From the NCBI RefSeq assembly GCF_001375535.1, contig NZ_LN831197.1, positions 3,042,383 through 3,106,382 on the forward strand: a stretch of 64,000 nucleotides of DNA. Reading direction: 5' to 3'. Below the pieces are notes generated by a model. The model saw only the letters and a program-made list of their open reading frames with translations, had not been told where the DNA came from and searched no databases. The stretch is from Bacillus niameyensis. GTDB lineage: Bacteria; Bacillota; Bacilli; Bacillales; Bacillaceae_C. Shown in pieces: positions 8,564 through 16,433 of the stretch; position 1 is the stretch's first letter; each line of letters opens with the position of its first letter. A program made the translations under genes and the position numbers.

Positions 8564-9334
8564 ATGACGAACTTATTTGATTTGACAGGCAAGACAGCCG
8601 TTGCTGTTGGTGGTAATAGTGTCTTAGGTGGAGCAATGGCAAAAGGGTTGGCAGCCCATGGAGCGAAGGTAGCTGTTGTTGGGAGAAATATGGAGAAGGC
8701 TGAAGCTATAACGAAGGAAATTGAGAATAGTGGTGGGGTGGCAAAGTCTTTTCAAGCTGATGTAAGTGATTTAGAGTCTATTAAACAGGTAGCGGTTGCC
8801 ATTGAGGAGTGGGCTGGCGGTTGGGACATCGTCCTAAATGCACCGGGAAAAAACAGTACAACACCATTTTTTGAGTTAGAAACCGATGAGTGGGATGACA
8901 TCATGGATGTGAACCTAAAAGGATTAGTCTTTACTACACAGATTTTTGCAAAACGGATGGTTGAGCAAGGAAGAAAGGGAAGTATTATTAATATTTCCTC
9001 AGTTTCATCTACGACACCTTTATCAAAAGTATTTACATACTCGGCATCAAAGGCGGGGGTTAATAGTGTAACACAATTTTTGGCAAGAGAATTTGCTCCT
9101 TACGGGATTCGTGTTAATGCGATTATTCCTGGCTTTTTCCCTGCAGAACAAAATCGAAAAATTTTAAGTCCGGATCGGATTGAATCGATTATGAATCATA
9201 CCCCAATGGAGCGATTTGGGGAGCCGGAAGAACTGCAAGGAGCGGCTATTTATTTAGCGTCAGATAAGGCGTCGGGATTTGTCACAGGGACATTGCTCCG
9301 TGTTGATGGCGGATTTGGCAGTATGACAATTTAA
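8564..9334 (+). CDS. SDR-family oxidoreductase, probable sugar-acid dehydrogenase
   Basis: A 256-residue classical short-chain dehydrogenase: cofactor motif GGNSVLGGAMAKG near residues 16-28, NAPGKN near 90, catalytic Ser in NISSVSS near 145 and YSASK near 161-165. The opening (FDLTGKTAVAVGG) resembles Bacillus SDR-type D-mannonate oxidoreductases (UxuB/YjmF) and gluconate 5-dehydrogenases, but it is shorter than UxuB. Given the flanking LarA-type epimerase and gluconokinase, oxidation of a keto/hydroxy sugar acid such as mannonate to fructuronate, or reduction of 5-ketogluconate, is likely; the exact substrate cannot be read from sequence. It starts 19 bp after the epimerase with GGAGGAG upstream, so the two are co-transcribed. 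Confidence 0.85.
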   Translation: MTNLFDLTGKTAVAVGGNSVLGGAMAKGLAAHGAKVAVVGRNMEKAEAITKEIENSGGVAKSFQADVSDLESIKQVAVAIEEWAGGWDIVLNAPGKNSTTPFFELETDEWDDIMDVNLKGLVFTTQIFAKRMVEQGRKGSIINISSVSSTTPLSKVFTYSASKAGVNSVTQFLAREFAPYGIRVNAIIPGFFPAEQNRKILSPDRIESIMNHTPMERFGEPEELQGAAIYLASDKASGFVTGTLLRVDGGFGSMTI

Positions 9335-9357
9335 AGTTTCAGAGAGGAGAAAGAATC

Positions 9358-10158
9358 TTGCTTAACGAAAAATATGAAAAGTTAACATCGATTCTCCGCG
9401 AGCTAAAGAAAGTAGTTGTGGCCTTTTCAGGTGGAGTAGACAGCACCTTTTTGTTAAAAGCAGCAGTCGATACATTAGGGCAAGAAAATGTACTCGCTGT
9501 TACAGCTGATTCGGAAACATATCCGAGCAGAGAATTAGAGGAAGCCCGAAAGCTTGCTAAATTAATAGGTGCCCAACATTTGGTCGTTGAAACTTCTGAG
9601 TTAGCTATACCTGGGTATATTGAAAATGATCGAAACCGTTGTTATTTTTGTAAAAATAGTCTATTTGAACATTTGATCCCTATTATGGAAAGGCAAGGAT
9701 TTGAAAATGTTGTTTACGGTGTAATTGCAGATGATCTCAATGAGTATCGTCCAGGTATGAAGGCGGCAAAAGAGAAGGGTGTACGCGGGCCATTACAAGA
9801 GGCAAATTTATTTAAGGAAGAGATTAGGGAGTTGTCTCGGGAACGAAATTTGCCTACTTGGGATAAACCATCCTTTGCTTGTCTATCTTCAAGAATTGCT
9901 TACGGTGAGACTATTACGCAAGCAAAACTAACAAAGGTCGATAAGTCTGAAGCTTATTTAATATCATTAGGCATACGTCAAGTTCGAGTAAGAACCCACC
10001 AGGATATGGCTAGAATAGAAGTAGAGCCTAATGATATGGCTATTATTATGGAGAATCACGAGCAAATTTCCAAAAAATTACAGGAGTTCGGCTATCAATA
10101 TATTACATTAGATTTAGCGGGTTATAAAAGTGGAAGTATGAATAAGGTTTTATCTTAA
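9358..10158 (+). CDS. larE: ATP-dependent sacrificial sulfur transferase LarE
   Basis: The 266-residue PP-loop enzyme activates a nicotinate-derived dinucleotide with ATP and inserts sulfur to make the nickel-pincer cofactor used by LarA-type enzymes. The SGGVDS pyrophosphate loop is near residues 25-30. Three cysteines are at the sites used by the class: C95 and C98 (RCYFCK) and C175 (FACLSSR), the last corresponding to the sacrificial Cys176 of L. plantarum. A CxxC plus a third Cys is the arrangement of iron-sulfur-dependent LarE proteins, so sulfur supply here may be catalytic rather than sacrificial (inference). The TTG start at 9358 follows AGAGGAG. No larB or larC is in the window; they must be elsewhere. 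Confidence 0.92.
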   Translation: MLNEKYEKLTSILRELKKVVVAFSGGVDSTFLLKAAVDTLGQENVLAVTADSETYPSRELEEARKLAKLIGAQHLVVETSELAIPGYIENDRNRCYFCKNSLFEHLIPIMERQGFENVVYGVIADDLNEYRPGMKAAKEKGVRGPLQEANLFKEEIRELSRERNLPTWDKPSFACLSSRIAYGETITQAKLTKVDKSEAYLISLGIRQVRVRTHQDMARIEVEPNDMAIIMENHEQISKKLQEFGYQYITLDLAGYKSGSMNKVLS

Positions 10159-10167
10159 GGATATAAG

Positions 10168-10199
10168 GACTTTGGGGAATTATACTCCAAAGTCTTTTT
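10168..10199 (+). terminator. Terminator between larE and gluconokinase
   Basis: GACTTTGG (10168-10175) pairs perfectly with CCAAAGTC (10187-10194) and is followed by TTTTT. It ends 22 bp before the kinase start, so the kinase is either read through at lower level or has its own unrecognised promoter. Confidence 0.8.
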
Positions 10200-10221
10200 A
10201 CTCGATGAAGGATGTGAACTC

Positions 10222-11694
10222 ATGTTAAGAGAACTCGTCATTGGACTAGATATTGGTACAACAAGTGTAAAAGCGGTTGTATTTAGCAAAAATGGAAAGT
10301 TTATTGCAGAAGCAGAAAAATTAATTACTACATTTTATCCAGAATCAAATTGGGCTGAGCAGGATCCAAACGAACTTGAACAGTCTTGTAGATTTGTTCT
10401 TAAGGATGTCATCAAGAAGGCTGAAGTAAAAGAAGGAGAATTGCTGTCAATTGGCTTTTCCTCGGCTATGCACTCGCTTATTTGTGTTGATAAGAATGGA
10501 GCAACATTATCAAATATGCTTATTTGGTCAGATGGAAGAAGTAGTGATCAAGCTGATAAGCTTAAAAAGACAATTGGAAAGGAAATCTTCTTAAAAACAG
10601 GTACCCCTATTCACCCAATGAATCCATTTGTAAAGTTGTTATGGATGAAAGAAAATCAGTATGAGCCTTATAAAAAAGCAAGTTATTTTATGTCGATTAA
10701 GGAATATGTAATAAAAAAATGGTTTGGTCAGCATTGGATTGATTATTCAATGGCATCTGCGACAGGACTGTTAAATTTACAAACACTTGACTGGGATGAA
10801 GAGGTATTAAAGCTAGCAGGGGTTAAAAGAAATCAGTTATCGGAGATTGTTCCTCCCACAATGGTATTACCATGTTTGAAAAAAACAATTGCGGAGGAGA
10901 TTGGGATATCTGATTCAATTCCGTTTGTTCTTAGTGCATGTGATGGTCAATTAGCTAATCTTGGAGACGGAGCGATCTTACCTGGAGAAGTCGCTATTTC
11001 CGTTGGAACAAGTGGAGCGATAAGGCAATTTATTCAAGGAACAAATGTGAACGAAAGCGAGGAAACTTTTACATATTTATTTACGGACGATACTTCTATT
11101 ATCGGAGGGGCTACAAATAATGGCGGCATTGTCTTGCAATGGATAAAGGATTTATTCGAATACAAAGGTTCGCACGAGGAATTTCTTGCCGATGCTGAAA
11201 ATATTGAAATTGGGTCAGAGGGAATTTTATTTTTCCCATATGTGAATGGAGAAAGGGCACCTTTATGGAATCAACAAGCGAGAGGAAACTTTTTTGGCCT
11301 GAAAATCGGGCATAAGCGAGAACATGTTGTGAGGGCTGTTCTAGAAGGAATTGCCTTTAATTTATTCCAAATCGGAAAGTCTTTAGAACAATTAGCAGGG
11401 GAACCAAAGAGGATTTGCATAAATGGCGGTTTATCGAAATCTGATCTATGGGTACAAATTATGGCTGATCTTTTTGGGCGAGAAATTCAACTTTCTGAAT
11501 CACATCATAGTGCAGCTTGGGGTGCTGCATGGACATCGCTTGTTGGAATCGGTGCAGCAGAATCATTTTCCAAAATTAAAGAGAACATCCCAGTCGGTAA
11601 AGTTGTCCAGCCTAACCTAGAAAATCATAAAAAGTACCGAGAATTATTCTCTAAATATGAGAAGATCGCAAAAGGTTTAGCTGCATATTTTTAA
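10222..11694 (+). CDS. gntK: FGGY-family gluconokinase
   Basis: The 490-residue sugar kinase has DIGTTSVKAVVF near residues 9-20, the signature SSAMHSLICVD and GTPIHPMNPFVKLLW typical of Bacillus GntK, ACDGQLANLGDGA near 238-250 and the C-terminal ATP-binding motif INGGLSKSD. GntK phosphorylates D-gluconate to 6-phosphogluconate, which enters the pentose phosphate pathway. The gene lies directly after the epimerase-SDR-larE set, and together they would route mannonate or a related acid through gluconate. The start ATG 10222 follows GAAGGATGTG. It is slightly shorter than B. subtilis GntK. Xylulokinase is the alternative but fits the motifs less well. Confidence 0.87.
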   Translation: MLRELVIGLDIGTTSVKAVVFSKNGKFIAEAEKLITTFYPESNWAEQDPNELEQSCRFVLKDVIKKAEVKEGELLSIGFSSAMHSLICVDKNGATLSNMLIWSDGRSSDQADKLKKTIGKEIFLKTGTPIHPMNPFVKLLWMKENQYEPYKKASYFMSIKEYVIKKWFGQHWIDYSMASATGLLNLQTLDWDEEVLKLAGVKRNQLSEIVPPTMVLPCLKKTIAEEIGISDSIPFVLSACDGQLANLGDGAILPGEVAISVGTSGAIRQFIQGTNVNESEETFTYLFTDDTSIIGGATNNGGIVLQWIKDLFEYKGSHEEFLADAENIEIGSEGILFFPYVNGERAPLWNQQARGNFFGLKIGHKREHVVRAVLEGIAFNLFQIGKSLEQLAGEPKRICINGGLSKSDLWVQIMADLFGREIQLSESHHSAAWGAAWTSLVGIGAAESFSKIKENIPVGKVVQPNLENHKKYRELFSKYEKIAKGLAAYF

Positions 11695-11711
11695 ATAGTG
11701 AAGATACTCTG

Positions 11712-11750
11712 ATCTACCATAGTCATTTAGACTGTGGTAGATTTTTTTTT
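11712..11750 (+). terminator. Terminator after gluconokinase
   Basis: ATCTACCA-AGTC pairs with AGACT-TGGTAGAT (one bulge on each side), followed by nine T residues. Strong intrinsic terminator. Confidence 0.92.
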
Positions 11751-11976
11751 CGACAATAAAGGGATTACCCGAAATATTAGTACAAGTGGATAATATACTA
11801 TATAAATTAAAGTTTTATATCGCCATAGATTCTATAAGATCATTATTTCAATACAGATGGAATTTTTTTAAAGCGAGGTGATTTCGACTAGGATGATGAA
11901 AAAGGGAGTTAAGTTTAATGGGTTCGGTTGTTTTGTTCAAGTTAAGATCTAGTTTTCCAAGAGGAGTTGTTTCAGT

Positions 11977-12942
11977 ATGGAAGATCATAGTGTTTCCCAT
12001 CATCTTAACAAATTAGATCCTTCACCAAATTCAAGGAAAAAACGTCGTTATAATTGGAGAAGAATAAAGATAAATTGGCAACTATACGTTTTATTAACTC
12101 CAGCTATTATTTACTTTTTAATATTTAAATATTATCCAATGTATGGTGTACAAATTGCCTTTAAGGATTTTCGCGCGATAGATGGAATTTTAGGAAGTAA
12201 ATGGGTAGGATTTGAGCACTTTATTCGCTTTTTTAATACTCATTATTTTTGGGACTTAATAAAAAATACTCTAGGAATTAATTTATACGCTCTAGCGCTA
12301 TTTCCAATTTCAATCATTGTTGCTCTCTCTCTAAACGAATTGCGAGATGGCAAATTTAAAAAAACCGCACAAACGATAACATATGCCCCACATTTCATTT
12401 CCGTTGTTGTATTTGTTGGAATGATCATCGCTTTCTTGGATCCTTCAACAGGAATTATTAATAACCTGCTCGGAAAATTTGGTATTGAACCTATTAGTTT
12501 TATGACGATACCAGCTTGGTTTAAATCCATTTTTGTATGGTCCAACGAATGGCAAAATCTCGGGTGGGGAGCCATTATTTATTTAGCAGCACTAGCAGGA
12601 GTCGATCCACAGCTGCATGAAGCAGCAAAAGTGGATGGTGCGACTAGACTGCAACGTATTTGGCATGTGAATGTTCCGAGTATTTTACCGACGATTATTA
12701 TTCTATTAATTTTAAATATGGGAAATATGTTATCGATTGGATTTGAAAAAATATTATTAATGCAAAATCCTTTAAATCTAGAATCATCCCAAGTCATCCA
12801 AACATATGTGTATGAAGCGGGTTTACTACATGGGCAATATAGTTATTCTGCAGCTGTTGGTTTATTTAATTCGATTGTAAATTTCCTTATTTTAATATTC
12901 TTTAACCGCTTGGCAAGGAGGACGGGTACAAGTCTATGGTAA
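11977..12942 (+). CDS. ABC sugar importer permease, LplB/YteP type
   Basis: The 321-residue protein has six predicted membrane helices after a basic N-terminal tail and the permease EAA loop EAAKVDGATRLQRIWHVNVPSI near 210-230. The segment IAFKDFRAIDGI followed by WVGFEHFIRFF is typical of the LplB/YtcP/YteP subfamily of carbohydrate permeases for oligosaccharides and pectin or uronate fragments. It pairs with the next gene to make the channel. The ATG 11977 follows CAAGAGGAG. There is no ATPase gene nearby; members of this class use the shared MsmX-type ATPase. The specific ligand is unknown; a sugar acid or uronide oligomer is a contextual guess. Confidence 0.88.
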   Translation: MEDHSVSHHLNKLDPSPNSRKKRRYNWRRIKINWQLYVLLTPAIIYFLIFKYYPMYGVQIAFKDFRAIDGILGSKWVGFEHFIRFFNTHYFWDLIKNTLGINLYALALFPISIIVALSLNELRDGKFKKTAQTITYAPHFISVVVFVGMIIAFLDPSTGIINNLLGKFGIEPISFMTIPAWFKSIFVWSNEWQNLGWGAIIYLAALAGVDPQLHEAAKVDGATRLQRIWHVNVPSILPTIIILLILNMGNMLSIGFEKILLMQNPLNLESSQVIQTYVYEAGLLHGQYSYSAAVGLFNSIVNFLILIFFNRLARRTGTSLW

Positions 12943-12957
12943 AGAGGGGTATCCCAT

Positions 12958-13854
12958 ATGAATATAAAGGAAACTAGGTCTGATCAAATATTTAATTTAT
13001 GTAATAAACTTTTAGTTTTGTTTTTCATTATCATCATTTCCTATCCGTTGATTTATATTGTTAGTGCCTCAATAAGTGACCCTTTTTATGTAAATTCTGG
13101 TGCCATGTGGTTATTTCCAAAGGGGATTACGTTTGAAGGATTTGAACGGGTTTTTCAAAGCAGCGAAATATGGGTGGGCTATCGGAATACGATCTTCTAT
13201 ACACTGCTAGGAACATTCATTAATTTGGTTGTTACTTTACCATGTGCGTACGCCTTATCAAGACAAGATTTAATAGGGAAAAAATTAATCATGACTCTAT
13301 TTGTATTTACTATGTTTTTTGATGGAGGCTTAATTCCAACATACCTACTAGTACGTGATCTTGGGATGATTAATACAATTTGGTCGATGGTTATTCCAAG
13401 TGCAGCTGCAATGTGGAATATCATTGTGACGATGTCATTTTTTAAAGTAACGATTCCAAGAGGATTGGAGGAAGCGGCTGAAATGGATGGTGCTTCTCAA
13501 ATTAGAACCTTTCTCCAAATTGTTCTTCCGTTATCTGCACCTATTATTGCTGTAATGGCCTTATTTTATGGTGTTGGTCATTGGAATCAATATTTCGGAG
13601 CATTGATTTATTTACATGAAAGAAGCTTATTTCCTTTACAACTCTTTTTAAGGGAGATATTAGTTCAACAAAAAATCACGGCTGAATTATTGCAACAGAG
13701 TGGAGCGGCCGAGGCGATTAGTAAACATGCTCGTATAGCCGATATTATTAAATACGCTGTAATGATTGTTTCAGCTGCACCATTACTAATGATTTATCCA
13801 TTCTTACAGAGATTTTTTATAAAAGGGGTCATGATCGGTTCGTTGAAGGAATAA
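12958..13854 (+). CDS. ABC sugar importer permease, YtcP type
   Basis: The 298-residue second permease has six membrane helices, the EAA loop EEAAEMDGASQIRTFLQIVL near residues 174-193 and the subfamily C-terminus FFIKGVMIGSLKE. YtcP-type permeases pair with LplB-type partners. It begins 15 bp after the first permease with AGAGGGGT upstream, so the two are translationally linked. Substrate not readable from the sequence. Confidence 0.88.
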   Translation: MNIKETRSDQIFNLCNKLLVLFFIIIISYPLIYIVSASISDPFYVNSGAMWLFPKGITFEGFERVFQSSEIWVGYRNTIFYTLLGTFINLVVTLPCAYALSRQDLIGKKLIMTLFVFTMFFDGGLIPTYLLVRDLGMINTIWSMVIPSAAAMWNIIVTMSFFKVTIPRGLEEAAEMDGASQIRTFLQIVLPLSAPIIAVMALFYGVGHWNQYFGALIYLHERSLFPLQLFLREILVQQKITAELLQQSGAAEAISKHARIADIIKYAVMIVSAAPLLMIYPFLQRFFIKGVMIGSLKE

Positions 13855-13942
13855 TAGTCAATTGAAGCAGGGAGTTCAACCTGTACAGGTGTTCCTTTCA
13901 GAAAATCATAAAATAGCAAATATTAAAGAGGGGGAAAAGAAT

Positions 13943-15532
13943 ATGAAGAGGAGAATTTTACTATGTTTTGTCCTGTTGTTTGCTATGTTCCTTGTTGCGT
14001 GTTCAAATAGTGATCCTAGTGGAGGTGAAAAGCAAACAACTGATAAGGAGGAAGCTCCCGAAAACTTTCAATCAACAGGCTACCCAATTGTTAATGACTC
14101 AATAACATTACAAATAATGGGGAAGCGCTCTCCTATTCAACCGGAATGGGGAGATATGGGATTCTTTCAAGAGATGGAGCAACTGACGAATATTAAACTT
14201 GATTATCGAACGGCTACAGGGGATGATTTTACCCAAAATAAACAACTTGCGTTTGCGAGCTTAGAATTACCTGACTTTTTATATGGAGCGGATTTAACTA
14301 CTAGTGAAGAAGTTGATTTTGGAACTCAAGGGCTTTTAATTCCACTTGAAGATCTAATTGATAAGTATGCTCCTAACTTTAAAAAGTTAATGACTGAAAA
14401 TCCTGATTTAGCGGCATCGATTACAACTCCAGATGGCCATATATATGCTCTACCTGGTATTGATAGTTCACAGACTTCAAAAACTCCGATCATGTGGTTA
14501 AATGGCCCATGGCTTGAAAAGCTTGGGGTTGATAAACCGCAAACGATGGATGACTTTTATCAACTATTAAAAAGATTTAAAGAGGAAGATCCCGGAAATG
14601 TTGGAGATGTCATCCCATTAACTGCTAATAATCCCGCAGATTTACGTGTTGGTTTACTCCCAAACTTTGGTATTGTTCAACAGGATGGGATTTATGAAGA
14701 TAACGGTATTGTTAAATATGCTTGGATCCAGGATGAATTTAAAGAGTATCTGAAATACTTAAATAAACTTTATAGCGAAAAATTATTAGATAATGAGATG
14801 TTTGGTCATACTTGGGAGCAATTTATTGCAAAAGGAAAGCGAACGGGCGTATTTAGTACATGGCCGATTGTGCAAGTAGGGTTTGAAGATGTAACTGAAG
14901 CTTTAAACTATCCAGTATTGTCGCCTATGACAAGCAGTACAAATGATCAAAAGCTAACAATCTTAATGAGTGATATTCGTCGGGGTCGGGCAGCAATTAC
15001 GAAAGATAATCCATATCCAGAAGCGACCATGCGTTGGATTGATCATGCATATTCAGAAGAAGGAACGATTTTAGCACGACTCGGTATTGAAGGTAAGACC
15101 TTCAAATGGAATGATGATCATCAATGGGAACTATTGCAAGACCCTGGTTTAAGTACTACGGAAACAAATGCTAAACATGCTCCAGGAGTGGGAACGAACG
15201 TGCCGATGGTTTTAACAGAGGAATTTTTTAATAAAGAGGGAGGAAATCCAACAATATTAGAAATTTATAAATGGGTTTCTGAAGAATTAATTCCATATGC
15301 TAAGTCACCATATCCTTTAGTATATTTTACAGAAGAAGAACAAAAAAGGATTAGTGCTTTAAAACCAGATATTGATACTTATTTTGAGCAAGCAGAGGCG
15401 AAATTTATTACTGGAGCAGAATCTATTGATGCTGGTTGGGAAAAGCATTTAGAAACAATGGAGAAATTGGGAATTAATGAGTTAGTATCTATTCATCAAG
15501 CCGCATATGATCGTTGGGCTGAATCACAATAA
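13943..15532 (+). CDS. Solute-binding lipoprotein of the ABC sugar importer (YtcQ/LipO type)
   Basis: The 529-residue lipoprotein begins MKRRILLCFVLLFAMFLVAC, with the lipobox LVAC at about residues 17-20, and continues with a Ser/Asn/Asp-rich linker and a large family 1 extracellular binding domain. Proteins of this size next to LplB/YtcP permeases bind oligosaccharides. ATG 13943 is chosen because it starts the signal peptide and follows GAGGGGG; an in-frame TTG at 13862 would put 27 extra residues before it. It completes a permease-permease-binding-protein operon that ends in a strong terminator. Confidence 0.9.
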   Translation: MKRRILLCFVLLFAMFLVACSNSDPSGGEKQTTDKEEAPENFQSTGYPIVNDSITLQIMGKRSPIQPEWGDMGFFQEMEQLTNIKLDYRTATGDDFTQNKQLAFASLELPDFLYGADLTTSEEVDFGTQGLLIPLEDLIDKYAPNFKKLMTENPDLAASITTPDGHIYALPGIDSSQTSKTPIMWLNGPWLEKLGVDKPQTMDDFYQLLKRFKEEDPGNVGDVIPLTANNPADLRVGLLPNFGIVQQDGIYEDNGIVKYAWIQDEFKEYLKYLNKLYSEKLLDNEMFGHTWEQFIAKGKRTGVFSTWPIVQVGFEDVTEALNYPVLSPMTSSTNDQKLTILMSDIRRGRAAITKDNPYPEATMRWIDHAYSEEGTILARLGIEGKTFKWNDDHQWELLQDPGLSTTETNAKHAPGVGTNVPMVLTEEFFNKEGGNPTILEIYKWVSEELIPYAKSPYPLVYFTEEEQKRISALKPDIDTYFEQAEAKFITGAESIDAGWEKHLETMEKLGINELVSIHQAAYDRWAESQ

Positions 15533-15538
15533 TTTGAT

Positions 15539-15582
15539 ATAAAGGCTATCTTATAGTTTTCTCTTTATAAGATAGCCTTTAT
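15539..15582 (+). terminator. Terminator of the ABC importer operon
   Basis: ATAAAGGCTATCTTATA (15539-15555) pairs with TATAAGATAGCCTTTAT (15566-15582), a perfect 17 bp stem with a 10 nt loop. The A and T runs make it usable in both directions. Confidence 0.88.
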
Positions 15583-15656
15583 GAGATTATGGGGTTGGAC
15601 AAACTTCACCAATGTTTTTAATTTATGAAATAAGCAAAGTAAGCGAGGATTATAAA

Positions 15657-16268
15657 ATGTATGAAGAGGTTGTTTGGAAACTATATGGAATAGCCATCTG
15701 GGTAATGAGGTTACTCTATCTAAATATGTTATGGATTCTTTTTACATTGTTAGGTTGTGTTATCTTCGGTTTATTTCCAGCGACTACAGCGATGTTTGCT
15801 GTAACACGAAAGTGGATCGTTAAGGAGCAAATCTCCGTTTTTCCAATATTTTGGTCAACTTATAAAACAAGTTTTTTCCAAATGAATATGATAGGCGCAT
15901 TATTAACCTTTCTTGGCATTATTCTGTATGTTGATTTACGTTTTTTTCAAACAGCTAATCACATCGTATATATAACTTTAAGCTACTTTATTATTTTTAC
16001 CTTATTCATTTATTTTGTTGTAGTACTTTATATATTCCCTTTATACGTGCATTATCAATATCGAACATTTGAATATATTAAGCGGTCGGTCATTATTGTA
16101 TTAGGGAAACCACTTTATGCGATTATGATGATTGTAGGAAGTTATTTTGTATATCTAATAAGTACGACCTTTCCTATCCTTATCATTTTTATAAGTGGAA
16201 GTTCATTTAGCACGATCATAATGTGGATTTCGATGCATTCATTTAGGAAAAATGAAATAAGTGTGTAA
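15657..16268 (+). CDS. YesL-family (DUF624) membrane protein
   Basis: The 203-residue protein has about five membrane helices and the DUF624 signature MRLLYLNMLWILFTLLGCVI and FPATTAMFAVTRKWI. YesL proteins occur almost only next to LplB/YtcP-type sugar importers; their role is unproven. ATG 15657 gives the usual N-terminus and follows GCGAGG; an earlier in-frame ATG at 15612 has no ribosome binding site. It follows the importer terminator, so it is expressed by read-through or from its own promoter. It is the last gene of the block inserted before dnaB. Confidence 0.8.
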   Translation: MYEEVVWKLYGIAIWVMRLLYLNMLWILFTLLGCVIFGLFPATTAMFAVTRKWIVKEQISVFPIFWSTYKTSFFQMNMIGALLTFLGIILYVDLRFFQTANHIVYITLSYFIIFTLFIYFVVVLYIFPLYVHYQYRTFEYIKRSVIIVLGKPLYAIMMIVGSYFVYLISTTFPILIIFISGSSFSTIIMWISMHSFRKNEISV

Positions 16269-16338
16269 CTATAGAAAATATGGAAACTCACCAGATTACA
16301 AGAATATTTAAGCCAAGAGTAGTATAATAGAAATCGAT

Positions 16339-16399
16339 GGAATAGTGATCAGGGTAGAGAAAGTCTAAAATTCTACTCGGTCATTCTACTATTCCTTTT
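16339..16399 (+). terminator. Hairpin in the dnaB leader (terminator or attenuator)
   Basis: GGAATAGT (16339-16346) pairs with ACTATTCC (16388-16395), with an inner GTAGA/TCTAC pairing, followed by TTTT and later TTATTTTT. A TATAAT at 16323-16328 would start transcription just before it. It either ends the upstream YesL transcript or lies at the very 5' end of the dnaB mRNA. Confidence 0.5.
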
Positions 16400-16433
16400 C
16401 ACTCTTATTTTTAAGCGAAAGAGGAAGAGCAGA

